From NCBI GenBank assembly GCA_947495555.1, contig CANLZI010000001.1, forward strand, positions 2,022,861 to 2,086,860: 64,000 nucleotides of DNA, read 5' to 3'. Every line of letters begins with the position of its first letter. Position 1 is the stretch's first letter. Of this stretch, positions 30,750-40,267 are shown piece after piece. The notes beneath the pieces were generated by a model. It did not search any database, had not been told where the DNA came from, and saw nothing but the letters and a program-made list of their open reading frames with translations. Origin of the DNA: an uncultured Erythrobacter sp. GTDB lineage: Bacteria; Pseudomonadota; Alphaproteobacteria; Sphingomonadales; Sphingomonadaceae. The position numbers and the translations under genes were made by a program.

Positions 30750-31912
30750 GCGAGGAGGCAACCAGCAGCGATGGTCAAACCGCCGAGGCACTGACCGTGC
30801 AATTGGCGCCCGGTGTCGGGTCGTTTGACGCCGCGCAATGGAATGCGCTGGGCGGCAATCGCAATCCCTTTGTCAGCCACGAATTTCTCACCACTTTGGA
30901 AGATTCCGGCAGTGTGGGGGAGGGTACGGGATGGGATCCTGTACCGATTGTGATCACCGACGCGGACGATAATCTGCTGGGCGCTATGCCTGCTTATGCA
31001 AAGGGGCACAGCCAGGGCGAATTTGTGTTCGATCATGCATGGGCCGACGCGCTGCATAGGGCCGGGCGAAATTATTACCCCAAGCTGCAGATCTGTGCGC
31101 CGTTCACGCCTGCCAGCGGCCCTCGACTTTTGTTGCAAGACGAGCGGCTGGCACCCCATCTGCTAAAAGCAGCCGAGACTGTGTGCGAGCAAAATGGACT
31201 ATCGTCAGCCCATGCAACCTTTGTCGAACGCGCGCAATTGCCCCTGTTTGAGGAAGGCGATTGGCTTCTGCGCAACGATATCCAGTTCCACTGGACCAAT
31301 CAGAACTATGACAATTTTGATGGATTTCTGGATGCGCTCGCCTCGCGCAAACGCAAGAATTTGCGCAAGGAACGTGCTGCTGCCCAAGACGGTGTGCAAA
31401 TCGTCAGACTGACTGGGGATGACATCAAAGCCCATCATTGGGACGCGTTTTGGGTGTTCTATCAGGATACCGGCGCGCGCAAATGGGGAACGCCTTATTT
31501 GACGCGCGAGGCCTTTACCCTGCTGGGCGAAAGGATGGCCGATCAGATTGTGCTGGTTTTGGCGATGATGGATGATCATCCGATTGCCGGCGCGCTCAAC
31601 TTTGTGGGCGACGAGGCGATCTATGGCCGATATTGGGGCTGTTCGCTCGACAAGCGGTTTCTGCATTTCGAGCTATGCTATTACCAAGCCATCGACATCG
31701 CGATTGAACGCGGATTGGCCCGGGTCGAGGCAGGCGCGCAGGGCGGCCACAAATTGGCGCGTGGTTATGAACCCACACAGACCTGGTCAGCCCATTATAT
31801 CGTTGAGCCAGGCTTTCGCGCGGCCATTGCCGATTTTCTTGAACGCGAGCGCGAAGGCATTGCAACCGACCAATTGTTTCTGGGCGACAGGACTCCGTTC
31901 AAGAAGGCCTAG
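30746..31912 (+). CDS. GNAT/FemAB-like acyltransferase (COG3146-type)
   Basis: WNALGGNRNPFVSHEFLTTLEDSGSVGEGTGWDPVPIVI...VTFVER-like...RYWGCSLDKRFLHFELCYYQAIDIAIERGLARVEAGAQGGHKLARGYEP. Confidence 0.85.
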   Translation: MSEEATSSDGQTAEALTVQLAPGVGSFDAAQWNALGGNRNPFVSHEFLTTLEDSGSVGEGTGWDPVPIVITDADDNLLGAMPAYAKGHSQGEFVFDHAWADALHRAGRNYYPKLQICAPFTPASGPRLLLQDERLAPHLLKAAETVCEQNGLSSAHATFVERAQLPLFEEGDWLLRNDIQFHWTNQNYDNFDGFLDALASRKRKNLRKERAAAQDGVQIVRLTGDDIKAHHWDAFWVFYQDTGARKWGTPYLTREAFTLLGERMADQIVLVLAMMDDHPIAGALNFVGDEAIYGRYWGCSLDKRFLHFELCYYQAIDIAIERGLARVEAGAQGGHKLARGYEPTQTWSAHYIVEPGFRAAIADFLEREREGIATDQLFLGDRTPFKKA

Positions 31913-31930
31913 CGTCCTTGATGGCCAGCC

Positions 31931-32260
31931 TCAGGCAGCTTTGCGGCGTCCGGCAGACAGCCATTCACGCGCACGGCGCTGGGCTTCGGCAATTTCGCGT
32001 GCGGTCATCTCGTCGGAGACATCAGCCCGGCACCAACTTGCTTCTTCATGGCCTTGCGATGCGGCTATGTTGAACCATTTGTGTGCTTCAATCATGTCGC
32101 ATTCTGCACCATGGCTGCCGGTTGAATAGGCTACGCCAAGATCAAAATAGGCCGAGATGTCGCCTTGTCCTGCGGCGGCCAAGCATTGTGCGATCAACAG
32201 ATCGGATTGCTTGTTGGTCAGCTCGGTAGCTGCTGCGGTATCAATTCCCTTCAGTTCCAT
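31931..32260 (-). CDS. SEL1-like repeat protein
   Basis: DISAYFDLGVAYSTGSHGAECDMIEAHKWFNIAASQGHEEA. Confidence 0.75.
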   Translation of the reverse strand: MELKGIDTAAATELTNKQSDLLIAQCLAAAGQGDISAYFDLGVAYSTGSHGAECDMIEAHKWFNIAASQGHEEASWCRADVSDEMTAREIAEAQRRAREWLSAGRRKAA

Positions 32261-32557
32261 TTCTGGTCCCCCCTTGCCGATCCAGCGCCCCTGCCGGATG
32301 GCTTGGCACCCAAATCGCCAGAACATGGTCAACAAATGGTTAACGCGGGTTAGAGTTTTTTGATTTTTGCCGGTCATTTGTTCGGTTGAGATTAATTGTT
32401 GGCTGCTAAATCGCAGCCTGAGCACAACCGACTTGTACATAATCTCAGCCGACTCTATAGGCGCGGCAAAGGAGAGGCCTGAAACCGATGCAGTAACTGT
32501 CACGGGTCAGGTTGCGGGTCTGTCGAAACGACTTTGAGATCGGGATAAGATTACCAC

Positions 32558-33016
32558 ATGGCCACCGCTGCGTCAGACGAATCTGAAGTACTAAAACGGG
32601 CAAAAAATGCGTTCGCGCCGGACTATGTCCCGAGCGATGACGAAGACTATATGTGCGAACGCCAGCAGAATTATTTCCGAATGCTGTTGCTCGAATGGAA
32701 GCGCTCTATCCACACAGCTGCTGACCAGACCTTGCAATCCTTGCAGGATGGCCCGATCCGCGAGGCCGACCTGAATGATCGCGCTTCGAGCGAGACGGAC
32801 TGGGGCATCGAATTGCGCACCCGCGACCGCCAACGCAAGCTTATCTCCAAGATCGATTCCGCCATGCGTCGCATCGATGAAGGCGAATATGGCTATTGCG
32901 AAGTCACTGGTGATCCGATTGGCCTGAAGCGTTTGATTGCCAGACCCGTGGCGACAATGACGGTAGAGGCGCAGCAAGCGCATGAGCGACGCGAGAAGAT
33001 TTCTCGCGACGACTGA
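32558..33016 (+). CDS. dksA: RNA polymerase-binding protein DksA
   Basis: NYFRMLLLEWKRSI...DPIREADLNDRASSETDWGIELRTRDRQRKLISKIDSAMRRIDEGEYGYCEVTGDPIGLKRLIARP. Confidence 0.93.
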   Translation: MATAASDESEVLKRAKNAFAPDYVPSDDEDYMCERQQNYFRMLLLEWKRSIHTAADQTLQSLQDGPIREADLNDRASSETDWGIELRTRDRQRKLISKIDSAMRRIDEGEYGYCEVTGDPIGLKRLIARPVATMTVEAQQAHERREKISRDD

Positions 33017-33196
33017 GCAAGGTGTCGGCCAGTCTTTGAGCAGCTGGAACCTTCAAAAATTACGGTTAAGGCTTCTTTAGGATGTTTCAGCGCATAATCG
33101 CGCTGCGCGCCGTTTGATGGCGGCATACTACGATTGAACCGAACACACATAAGGGAACGCACATCACTGCATCTTGAGCAGTATGACGAACAACCA

Positions 33197-33481
33197 ATGG
33201 CAGCCACAGAACAACGCCGGGCCGTACGCGAAGCCTCTTTCCTGCTTGCCGATGTGCAAGTAGCAGGGGAAGATTCTGCGTGCCGCGTAAAGGTGCGCAA
33301 TTTGTCGGCGCTAGGCATGATGGGCGAAGGTCCGATCAAAGTTGTTCCTGGGTCTCGCATCCGTGTGAAATTCGATCAATCCGTTGAAGTCAAAGGCGCT
33401 GTCGCGTGGGTTCAACAAGGGCGTTTCGGCGTAGCTTTTGATGAAGAAGTCGACACCGCAACAATTCTGGGTGCCAGCTAA
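33197..33481 (+). CDS. PilZ domain-containing protein
   Basis: RRAVREASFLLADV...CRVKVRNLSALGMMGEG...GRFGVAFDEEVD. Confidence 0.8.
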   Translation: MAATEQRRAVREASFLLADVQVAGEDSACRVKVRNLSALGMMGEGPIKVVPGSRIRVKFDQSVEVKGAVAWVQQGRFGVAFDEEVDTATILGAS

Positions 33482-33591
33482 ACCAGCCCCGACCTTGCGC
33501 GAGCCATTGCTCGCGCCGTTCTTCACAATCTTTGCCACTGCACATAATCCGCGCTGACCGCAGAGCTCCAACCTGCTAGTCGCACATTGTA

Positions 33592-35058
33592 ATGCGACTC
33601 GTTTTGCCCATCTTGTGCAGCCTTGCCTTGGCTGGTTGCGGTGCGTCAGGTTCTGATGGGCCGGTCAATGTGGCGATTATTGGTGACAGCGAGGAGCTGT
33701 TCCAAAACGGATTACGCCTCGCGACCTCGGCTCAGCATTTACGCGGAGCAACCCACGAAGGCCTGGTGTCGCTTGATCCAGTGGGACAGGCTGTCCCCGC
33801 GATTGCAGAGCGATGGATCATCACCGACGATGGTAAGAGCTATATTTTCCGGCTGCGCGACATGGAATGGCCCGATGGCGAAACCCTGACGGCCCAGCAG
33901 GTCAGGCGGCTGTTGCTGGACAAGCAGCGCCGATTGGAAGGCACGACATTGGGCCTCGATTTGGCCAAAATCTCGGAAGTGCGGGCGATGACCGGTCGGG
34001 TTATCGAGATTCAGTTGACGGCTGCAATGCCCGAATTCTTGCGATTGCTGGCTCAACCCGAGATGGGCTTTTCCAATGATGGCGCGGGCACAGGTCCAAT
34101 GACCATGACCCGTCCAAAAGATTCAATTATCGCGCAGTTGCGCGCTCTGCCCCCCGAACAACGCGGCTTTGCAGCGCGAGAAGATTGGGAAGAATTGGCG
34201 CGTGAGGTGCATGTCCAAGCCTTACCTGCCCAGCAAGCCGTTGAAGCCTTTGGCAATGGCAATGCAGATTTAATCCTAAATGGTCGATTGGCGCATCTGC
34301 CTTTGGCAGACACCGGTCCGTTGACCCGCGGAACAGTACGCATCGATGCGGCTTGGGGGCAGTTCGGTCTGGTCTTTCGAACAGAAGAAGGACTGTTTGC
34401 CAGCGCATCCTTGCGCGAAGCGCTATCGATGGCAATTGATCGAAGCGATTTGATGCAATCGTTCAACATTGGCGGCTGGGTGCCATCGGACGAGATTGTG
34501 CCAAGAAGTTTGTGGACCGAAGTGGAACCGCAGGCGCTGGAATGGGCGGACTGGCCGATTGCGCGAAGGCACGCCGCCGCAGCGGGTCGTGTTGCTGCAT
34601 GGGTTTCGCGCACAGGAGAACGCGCCGAAGTGTCGATCGGCATGCCAGAGGGTCCAGGTAGCGAGCAATTGTACCGGGAGATCGAAGCCGACTTTGCCGC
34701 GATTGGCGTGCAAGCCAGAATGGTGCCCGCAGGCCAAAGCGCTGATTTAGAGCTGCATGACAGAGTGGCTCGCTACGCCTCTCCGCGGTGGTATCTCAAC
34801 CAGTTTAACTGCCGCATCCGCAGCGGGCCTTGTTCACCCGCAGCCGACGAACTTGTGGCTCAATCGCTGGTCGTCAATGATCCATCAGAGAAGACCAATT
34901 TGTTGGCTCAAGCAGAGCTGGAATTGACGGACTCGCATGTCTTTATTGCGTTCGGCGCGCCTATCCGCTGGTCGCTCGTTCGTAGTGGTGTGACCGGCTA
35001 TCAAGAGAACCGTTGGGGCCTGCATCCCTTGTTCCCGCTGTCTCAACCCACCATCTAG
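33592..35058 (+). CDS. peptide/oligopeptide ABC transporter substrate-binding lipoprotein (SBP_bac_5)
   Basis: Lipobox LALAGCG; HEGLVSLDPVGQAVPAIAERWIITDDGKSYIFRLRDMEWPDGETLTAQQV. Confidence 0.88.
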   Translation: MRLVLPILCSLALAGCGASGSDGPVNVAIIGDSEELFQNGLRLATSAQHLRGATHEGLVSLDPVGQAVPAIAERWIITDDGKSYIFRLRDMEWPDGETLTAQQVRRLLLDKQRRLEGTTLGLDLAKISEVRAMTGRVIEIQLTAAMPEFLRLLAQPEMGFSNDGAGTGPMTMTRPKDSIIAQLRALPPEQRGFAAREDWEELAREVHVQALPAQQAVEAFGNGNADLILNGRLAHLPLADTGPLTRGTVRIDAAWGQFGLVFRTEEGLFASASLREALSMAIDRSDLMQSFNIGGWVPSDEIVPRSLWTEVEPQALEWADWPIARRHAAAAGRVAAWVSRTGERAEVSIGMPEGPGSEQLYREIEADFAAIGVQARMVPAGQSADLELHDRVARYASPRWYLNQFNCRIRSGPCSPAADELVAQSLVVNDPSEKTNLLAQAELELTDSHVFIAFGAPIRWSLVRSGVTGYQENRWGLHPLFPLSQPTI

Positions 35059-35074
35059 GGGTAAGGAGATACGA

Positions 35075-35491
35075 ATGAACGACGATCAAGGCCCACAAGT
35101 GGTCGGAATAAGTCTGCCAACTGGCACCGATCCTCAATCCATCCGCCAACGGGTGGAATCGATGGAAATGGTGCTGGAACGCAGCTTTAAGATACCGGGC
35201 ATCAACTATCCTATCGGGTTGGACGCAGTGGTCGGATTGATCCCGGTCCTTGGCGATATCATCACGACCGCAATGGGCGCCTATATCGTTTGGGAAGGGC
35301 GCAATCTGGGTCTGCCCAAGTGGAAACTGTGGCGGATGGGCGCGAATGTCGCGTTTGATACAGTAATCGGCGCTGTTCCGATTGTCGGCGATGCGGCTGA
35401 CCTCTTGTTCCGGTCCAACACGCGCAATCTGCGGATCATCAAAAAGCACTTGGACAAGCACCATCCCGAAACACGGGTGATCGAGGGCTAG
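35075..35491 (+). CDS. DUF4112 domain-containing protein
   Basis: YPIGLDAVVGLIPVLGDIITTAMGAYIVWEGRNLGLPKWKLWRMGANVAFDTVIGAVPIVGDAADLLFRSNTRNLRII. Confidence 0.88.
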   Translation: MNDDQGPQVVGISLPTGTDPQSIRQRVESMEMVLERSFKIPGINYPIGLDAVVGLIPVLGDIITTAMGAYIVWEGRNLGLPKWKLWRMGANVAFDTVIGAVPIVGDAADLLFRSNTRNLRIIKKHLDKHHPETRVIEG

Positions 35492-35524
35492 TTACAGATG
35501 CTACTTTCGCGCTAAAGCGGGTGC

Positions 35525-36316
35525 ATGTCAGACACAGTCACCTATTCGAGTTATCTCGATCTAGAACGCATTCTCGGGGCGCAACATCCTGCCTCTGCCG
35601 CCCATGATGAACTGTTGTTTATCGTGGTGCATCAGGCCAGCGAGCTTTGGCTTAAGCTGTGCCTGCACGAACTGACTCAGGCTAGAGAGCAAATCGCGGA
35701 CGATGATTTGCGTCCTGCCTTTAAGATGCTCAGCCGGGTTGCGCGCGCTCAAACCCAATTGATTCAGAGCTGGGATGTCTTGAGCACCATGACCCCGCAT
35801 GACTATTCGCAGATCCGGCCGCATTTGGGCGGCTCCAGCGGGTTTCAATCGGCACAATATCGCCAGATGGAATTCATGCTGGGCGGGCGCAATCCCGATA
35901 TGATCAAGCTGCATGATGCCACTCCCAAAACTGCCGCCCAGCTGCGCGATGAGGCTGGCAGACCAAGCCTTTACGATGAGGCGATCCGCCTGCTGGCTCG
36001 GCGCGGTTTATCGATTGATGAGGCGGTTTTGGAACGGGCGGTGGATCAACCTTATGCCCATAACGCATCAGTGGAGCAGGCTTGGGCGCAGATTTATCGC
36101 GCGCCCCAAGAATATTGGGACTTGTACGAACTCGCGGAAAAACTGGTGGATCTGGAATATCATTTCCAACGCTGGCGCTTTGGTCATTTGAAAACGGTTG
36201 AGCGGATCATCGGGTTCAAGCGCGGGACCGGTGGCACGCCGGGCGTGCCTTATCTGGCCGGAGTTTTGAAGCAAGCCTTTTTCCCCGAGCTATTAAGTGT
36301 TCGGACCGAAATATGA
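35525..36316 (+). CDS. kynA: tryptophan 2,3-dioxygenase
   Basis: YLDLERILGAQHP...HDELLFIVVHQASELWLKLCLHEL; RWRFGHLKTVERIIGFKRGTGGTPGVPYL. Confidence 0.96.
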   Translation: MSDTVTYSSYLDLERILGAQHPASAAHDELLFIVVHQASELWLKLCLHELTQAREQIADDDLRPAFKMLSRVARAQTQLIQSWDVLSTMTPHDYSQIRPHLGGSSGFQSAQYRQMEFMLGGRNPDMIKLHDATPKTAAQLRDEAGRPSLYDEAIRLLARRGLSIDEAVLERAVDQPYAHNASVEQAWAQIYRAPQEYWDLYELAEKLVDLEYHFQRWRFGHLKTVERIIGFKRGTGGTPGVPYLAGVLKQAFFPELLSVRTEI

Positions 36317-36951
36317 AGGCAGAAGAGCGCCGACGAATCTGGGAAATTTCCCAAAAACTGAGCCCGGAATTGCCCGTTTGGCCAGGTGACACAGCGTTTC
36401 AGCATGCGCAAACTTGGACCATGGACGATGGCTCGCCCGTCAACGTGTCCGCGGTCACACTATCAACGCACTCGGGCGCGCATGCTGATGCCCCTCTGCA
36501 TTACTGTGCCACGGCGCCCGATATCGCCTCAGTCGATCTGGATGCTTATCTCGGTCCCTGCCAGGTCATCGATGCGTGCAGTGCCAATGGCCTGATCCAA
36601 GTGGCAGACTTGCCCAAAAAGCTGTCTGCCGAGCGGATTGTGCTGCGCAGTTTTGACCGCTTTCCGCGCGAAAAATGGATGGATGATACGGTGGCGATTG
36701 CCCCGGATGCGATCGACTGGATGGCAGGGCAGGGCGTTAAACTGGTCGGCATTGATGGCCCATCCATCGACCCACAAAGCTCCAAGACGATGGACGCTCA
36801 CAAGGCAGTATTGCGACATGATATCCGCGTTCTGGAAGGGTTGGTCTTAGATGACATAGCCGAGGGAATCTATGAATTGATCGCGTTGCCCTTGCCGATA
36901 GTGAATGGCGATGCTTCGCCGGTGCGCGCAATTTTGAGAGAGTTGCCATGA
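36313..36951 (+). CDS. kynB: kynurenine formamidase
   Basis: Cyclase family; LPVWPGDTAFQ, LSTHSGAHADAPLHY; 4-nt overlap with kynA. Confidence 0.93.
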   Translation: MKAEERRRIWEISQKLSPELPVWPGDTAFQHAQTWTMDDGSPVNVSAVTLSTHSGAHADAPLHYCATAPDIASVDLDAYLGPCQVIDACSANGLIQVADLPKKLSAERIVLRSFDRFPREKWMDDTVAIAPDAIDWMAGQGVKLVGIDGPSIDPQSSKTMDAHKAVLRHDIRVLEGLVLDDIAEGIYELIALPLPIVNGDASPVRAILRELP

Positions 36952-38183
36952 CATTGCTAGAGCAAGCGCGCGAGCTGGATGCAGCTGACCCGCTGGCGCG
37001 TTTTCGAGACAGGTTTTTGCTGCCCGATGGCCCAAATGGCCCCATCATTTATCTCGACGGCAATTCCCTGGGAGCTTTGCCCAAGGCGACCCCTGCCGCG
37101 ATGGCCCAAGCGGTTGAGCGCGATTGGGGTGAGGGCCTGATCCGCAGCTGGAATGATGCTGGCTGGTTCGAAATGGCTGGGCGGATTGGGGGCAAGATCG
37201 CTCCGCTGATCGGTGCGCAGCCCCATGAAGTGATCGCCTGCGACACGGTCAGCGTGAACTTGTTCAAGTTGATTGCCGCGGCCTTGCATATGCGTCCGGG
37301 CCGCAAGACTATCTTGAGCGAGCCGGGCAATTTTCCAACCGATATCTACATGATCGAGGGGCTTGAAAGGCAAGGTTTGGCGAAGCAGCGCTTGGCCAAG
37401 CGAGAGGCTTTGCTGGATGCTTTGGACCAGGATGTCGCGCTTCTGATGTTGACCCATGCGCATTACAAAACCGGCGAGCTGTTCGATATGGCCGCGCTGA
37501 CCCGCGCCGCCCATGATGCAGGGACCTTGGTTTTGTGGGACTTGTCGCACAGCACAGGCGCTATGCCGGTAGACTTGAACGGCGTGGGCGCAGATTTTGC
37601 GACCGGTTGTGGCTATAAATATCTGTGTGGCGGCCCAGGCGCACCGGCCTTTGCTTATGTGGCCGAGCGTCATCACGGCGATCTGGCCCAGCCTCTGACG
37701 GGCTGGTTTGGACATGCCCGGCCATTCACATTTTCTGACGCATATGAGGCCGCGCCTGGGATCGAGCAATTGCAATGCGGCACTGCGCCGATCCTTGGTC
37801 TGACGGCGCTGGAGGTTGGGGTTGATGTAGTTGCCGAGATTGGCGTCAAACAGCTTTATGCAAAGTCGCAGGCTCTGTCGGAATTCTTTCTCGAATGCTC
37901 AAGAGAATTGGGCGTGGATTTGGAGACAGTTAGCCCTGCGCAAAGTGACCGGCGTGGTAGCCAGCTAAGCTTTCGGCATCCTGATGCCTATGCGCTGTGC
38001 CAAGCTTTGATTGCGCGCGGTGTGATCGGAGATTTCCGCGATCCCGATATTCTGCGCCTTGGTTTTGCGCCGGCATATCTCAGGTTTGAGGATATGGCAG
38101 AGGCGGCTCGCCACCTCGCCGAAGTGTTGGAAAGTCGCGAATGGCAGCGGGCTGAGTTCAATCAGCGAGCCACTGTTACCTAA
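36948..38183 (+). CDS. kynU: kynureninase
   Basis: YLDGNSLGALPK, LWDLSHSTGAMPVDLNGVGADFATGCGYKYLCGGPGAPAF. Confidence 0.95.
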   Translation: MTLLEQARELDAADPLARFRDRFLLPDGPNGPIIYLDGNSLGALPKATPAAMAQAVERDWGEGLIRSWNDAGWFEMAGRIGGKIAPLIGAQPHEVIACDTVSVNLFKLIAAALHMRPGRKTILSEPGNFPTDIYMIEGLERQGLAKQRLAKREALLDALDQDVALLMLTHAHYKTGELFDMAALTRAAHDAGTLVLWDLSHSTGAMPVDLNGVGADFATGCGYKYLCGGPGAPAFAYVAERHHGDLAQPLTGWFGHARPFTFSDAYEAAPGIEQLQCGTAPILGLTALEVGVDVVAEIGVKQLYAKSQALSEFFLECSRELGVDLETVSPAQSDRRGSQLSFRHPDAYALCQALIARGVIGDFRDPDILRLGFAPAYLRFEDMAEAARHLAEVLESREWQRAEFNQRATVT

Positions 38184-38270
38184 AGACAGGCCTGGGAACC
38201 GCCATCATATCTGATGGCAGCCCAACATATGTTAAGGCGGCGTTCCCAAAGCTGCCTAAGGCATCATGTT

Positions 38271-38525
38271 ATGACAGGCATGGCGGCGGCATTATATACG
38301 CTAACATTTGATGGTGGACCGGCAGCCGGAGAGCAGACCGTCTCTTTCCATGCTGAATCAACTTCAACAGCATTGGAGATGGCCACGCGCGAAGCAAAGG
38401 GCGATTGGGCCAAGCTCTCGCTTGACGGTCGGCTGCTTTGCAAAATGAAGCTGGTTAGCGAGACCGGTGTTTGGCTGTTGGAAACATCAAACCAATCCGA
38501 AGGTGTTCAAGCACGCAGTGGCTGA
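38271..38525 (+). CDS. small hypothetical protein
   Basis: 84-codon ORF (MTGMAAALYTLTFDGGPAAGEQTVSFHAES...) in the otherwise empty gap after kynU. Confidence 0.45.
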   Translation: MTGMAAALYTLTFDGGPAAGEQTVSFHAESTSTALEMATREAKGDWAKLSLDGRLLCKMKLVSETGVWLLETSNQSEGVQARSG

Positions 38526-38676
38526 GCCTGATCCTCCCGCAATCCCAAGATCAAGTCCCTGACGATTACAGTTTGGGGCCGCACCACTGGTCGACGCAGT
38601 GACCGCAGGCGCGGTTCCGTCCCGCCGGGCTCCCACCAGTCCGGCGGGACATTTATCATCAGCCAGCAAGCACTGG

Positions 38677-39417
38677 TTATTGGGTGCCTAAATCGTCCTT
38701 GAACCATTCGAGATCCAGATCGTCATAGCGGTTGCGGAATTGTGCCAGTTCACACAAGCGGTCCCGGTCAATTGCAACGATCCTGCCATTCTCGCGCTCT
38801 ATCAGCCCATCCTCAGACAGCTCACGCATCAGGCGATTAACCTGTATTTCAGTTAGGCCAATGGCGTCGCCAATTTGGGACTGCGTCAATCCGATGCGGA
38901 ATTGATCTTTGCCTTCGATCCCCATCAAGCCGTGGCGCGACACAATCTCCATTATCAGCAAGGCCAGTCGTTCACGACCGCGCGTCCTTCCAACCGACAC
39001 CAGCCGATCGTTTAGAATTGCGTTTTCCATCGCAGCGAATGTGTAGAAGATCGCAGCAATCCGAGGCATTTGCGTGAATGCATCCACCAATTTGCTTCGC
39101 GGAAACACATAAATGCGCGACGGAGCGTTTACCGTAATCGTATGCGTGGCATGTTCGAACGGTATGTTTGCAGTGCCCACGATGTCACCGGCAAAATAGA
39201 GCCGCGTGATGGCGCGCGCGCCGCTGGGTAACTCCATCGACGCGAACAGTTCACCCTCATCGATAATGAACAATTGATCTGGTCCATCAAGCTCGCTGCA
39301 GACAAGCGTTTTGCCAGGCTCATATTCGCGGATTGTAGACGCGAGGCCCTTGAAGGATTCCTCCTCCTCCGCGCGCAGCGGCGTAATCTTTCCGTATTTT
39401 GCAAGCAAAGTTTCCAT
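38677..39417 (-). CDS. Crp/Fnr family transcriptional regulator
   Basis: cNMP-binding fold (FIIDEGELFASMELPSGARAITRLYFAGDIVG) and HTH (LTQSQIGDAIGLTEIQVNRLMREL). Confidence 0.9.
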   Translation of the reverse strand: METLLAKYGKITPLRAEEEESFKGLASTIREYEPGKTLVCSELDGPDQLFIIDEGELFASMELPSGARAITRLYFAGDIVGTANIPFEHATHTITVNAPSRIYVFPRSKLVDAFTQMPRIAAIFYTFAAMENAILNDRLVSVGRTRGRERLALLIMEIVSRHGLMGIEGKDQFRIGLTQSQIGDAIGLTEIQVNRLMRELSEDGLIERENGRIVAIDRDRLCELAQFRNRYDDLDLEWFKDDLGTQ

Positions 39418-39500
39418 CGATCATTTCCCTGCGAGCGCGACACTTACGTATGTGCATCGGCGCGCCAAGAAGGTCGAGCGAAAAAGTTGAGTACTGGAAT

Positions 39501-40109
39501 TCAAGCTTCCAGTTCAATGTCCCAATACAGCCAGTCGCGCCATGTCTCATGCAGATAATGGGGCGGAAACTTCTTCCCATATTGCTGCAATTGCCAGCTG
39601 GTTGGCCTGATCGGTTTCATCATCACCGGCATTTTGGCTTGCTGGGGAGTGCGTCCGCCCTTCTTCATATTGCACGGGGCGCAGGCGGTCGCGATATTCT
39701 CCCATGTGGTCTTACCGCCCAATCGGCGAGGAATGACATGGTCAAAGGTCAGCGATTGTTCGCTCCCGCAATATTGGCACTGAAAACGGTCACGCAGGAA
39801 CACGTTGAACCGCGTGAAGGCCGGAAATTCGCTGTGCTTCACATATTGGCGCAGCGCGATAACACTAGGGACTTGCATATCAAGCGATGGCGAATGCACC
39901 TCGCGATCATAGCTGGCGACAATGTCCACCCGATCCAGAAACACCGCTTTGATCGCGGTTTGCCAAGGCCACAGGCTGAGCGGGTAATAGGATAGCGGCG
40001 TGTAATCTGCGTTCAGCACAAGAGCAGGACATGCCGACAAATTGCTCGTCGGGTCCTGTTCGGCACCTCTAAAGCGCGCCGCTCGTTCGAGCAGTTCAGC
40101 CTTAAACAT
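39501..40109 (-). CDS. HNH endonuclease
   Basis: RDRFQCQYCGSEQSLTFDHVIPRRLGGKTTWENIATACAPCNMKKGG. Confidence 0.92.
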   Translation of the reverse strand: MFKAELLERAARFRGAEQDPTSNLSACPALVLNADYTPLSYYPLSLWPWQTAIKAVFLDRVDIVASYDREVHSPSLDMQVPSVIALRQYVKHSEFPAFTRFNVFLRDRFQCQYCGSEQSLTFDHVIPRRLGGKTTWENIATACAPCNMKKGGRTPQQAKMPVMMKPIRPTSWQLQQYGKKFPPHYLHETWRDWLYWDIELEA

Positions 40110-40267
40110 CGAGGTTCAACACGTGCAGCGCTCCTCCTTGATAGGTCTGAACATGCCGTGCCAGCTTAATAAGGCAAACCCGTTACCGTCTGGCTTTCCA
40201 CAAGGATTTTGCCTCAACGGCAGCATTTCTCGTCCTTTCTGCATGGTTGTGGCATTAAGGACGAGCG

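Noticed and set aside
32330-32360. GGTTAACGCGGGTTAG resembling a CtrA box upstream of the SEL1-like gene
   Set aside because: Spacing and second half-site do not fit TTAA-N7-TTAA.
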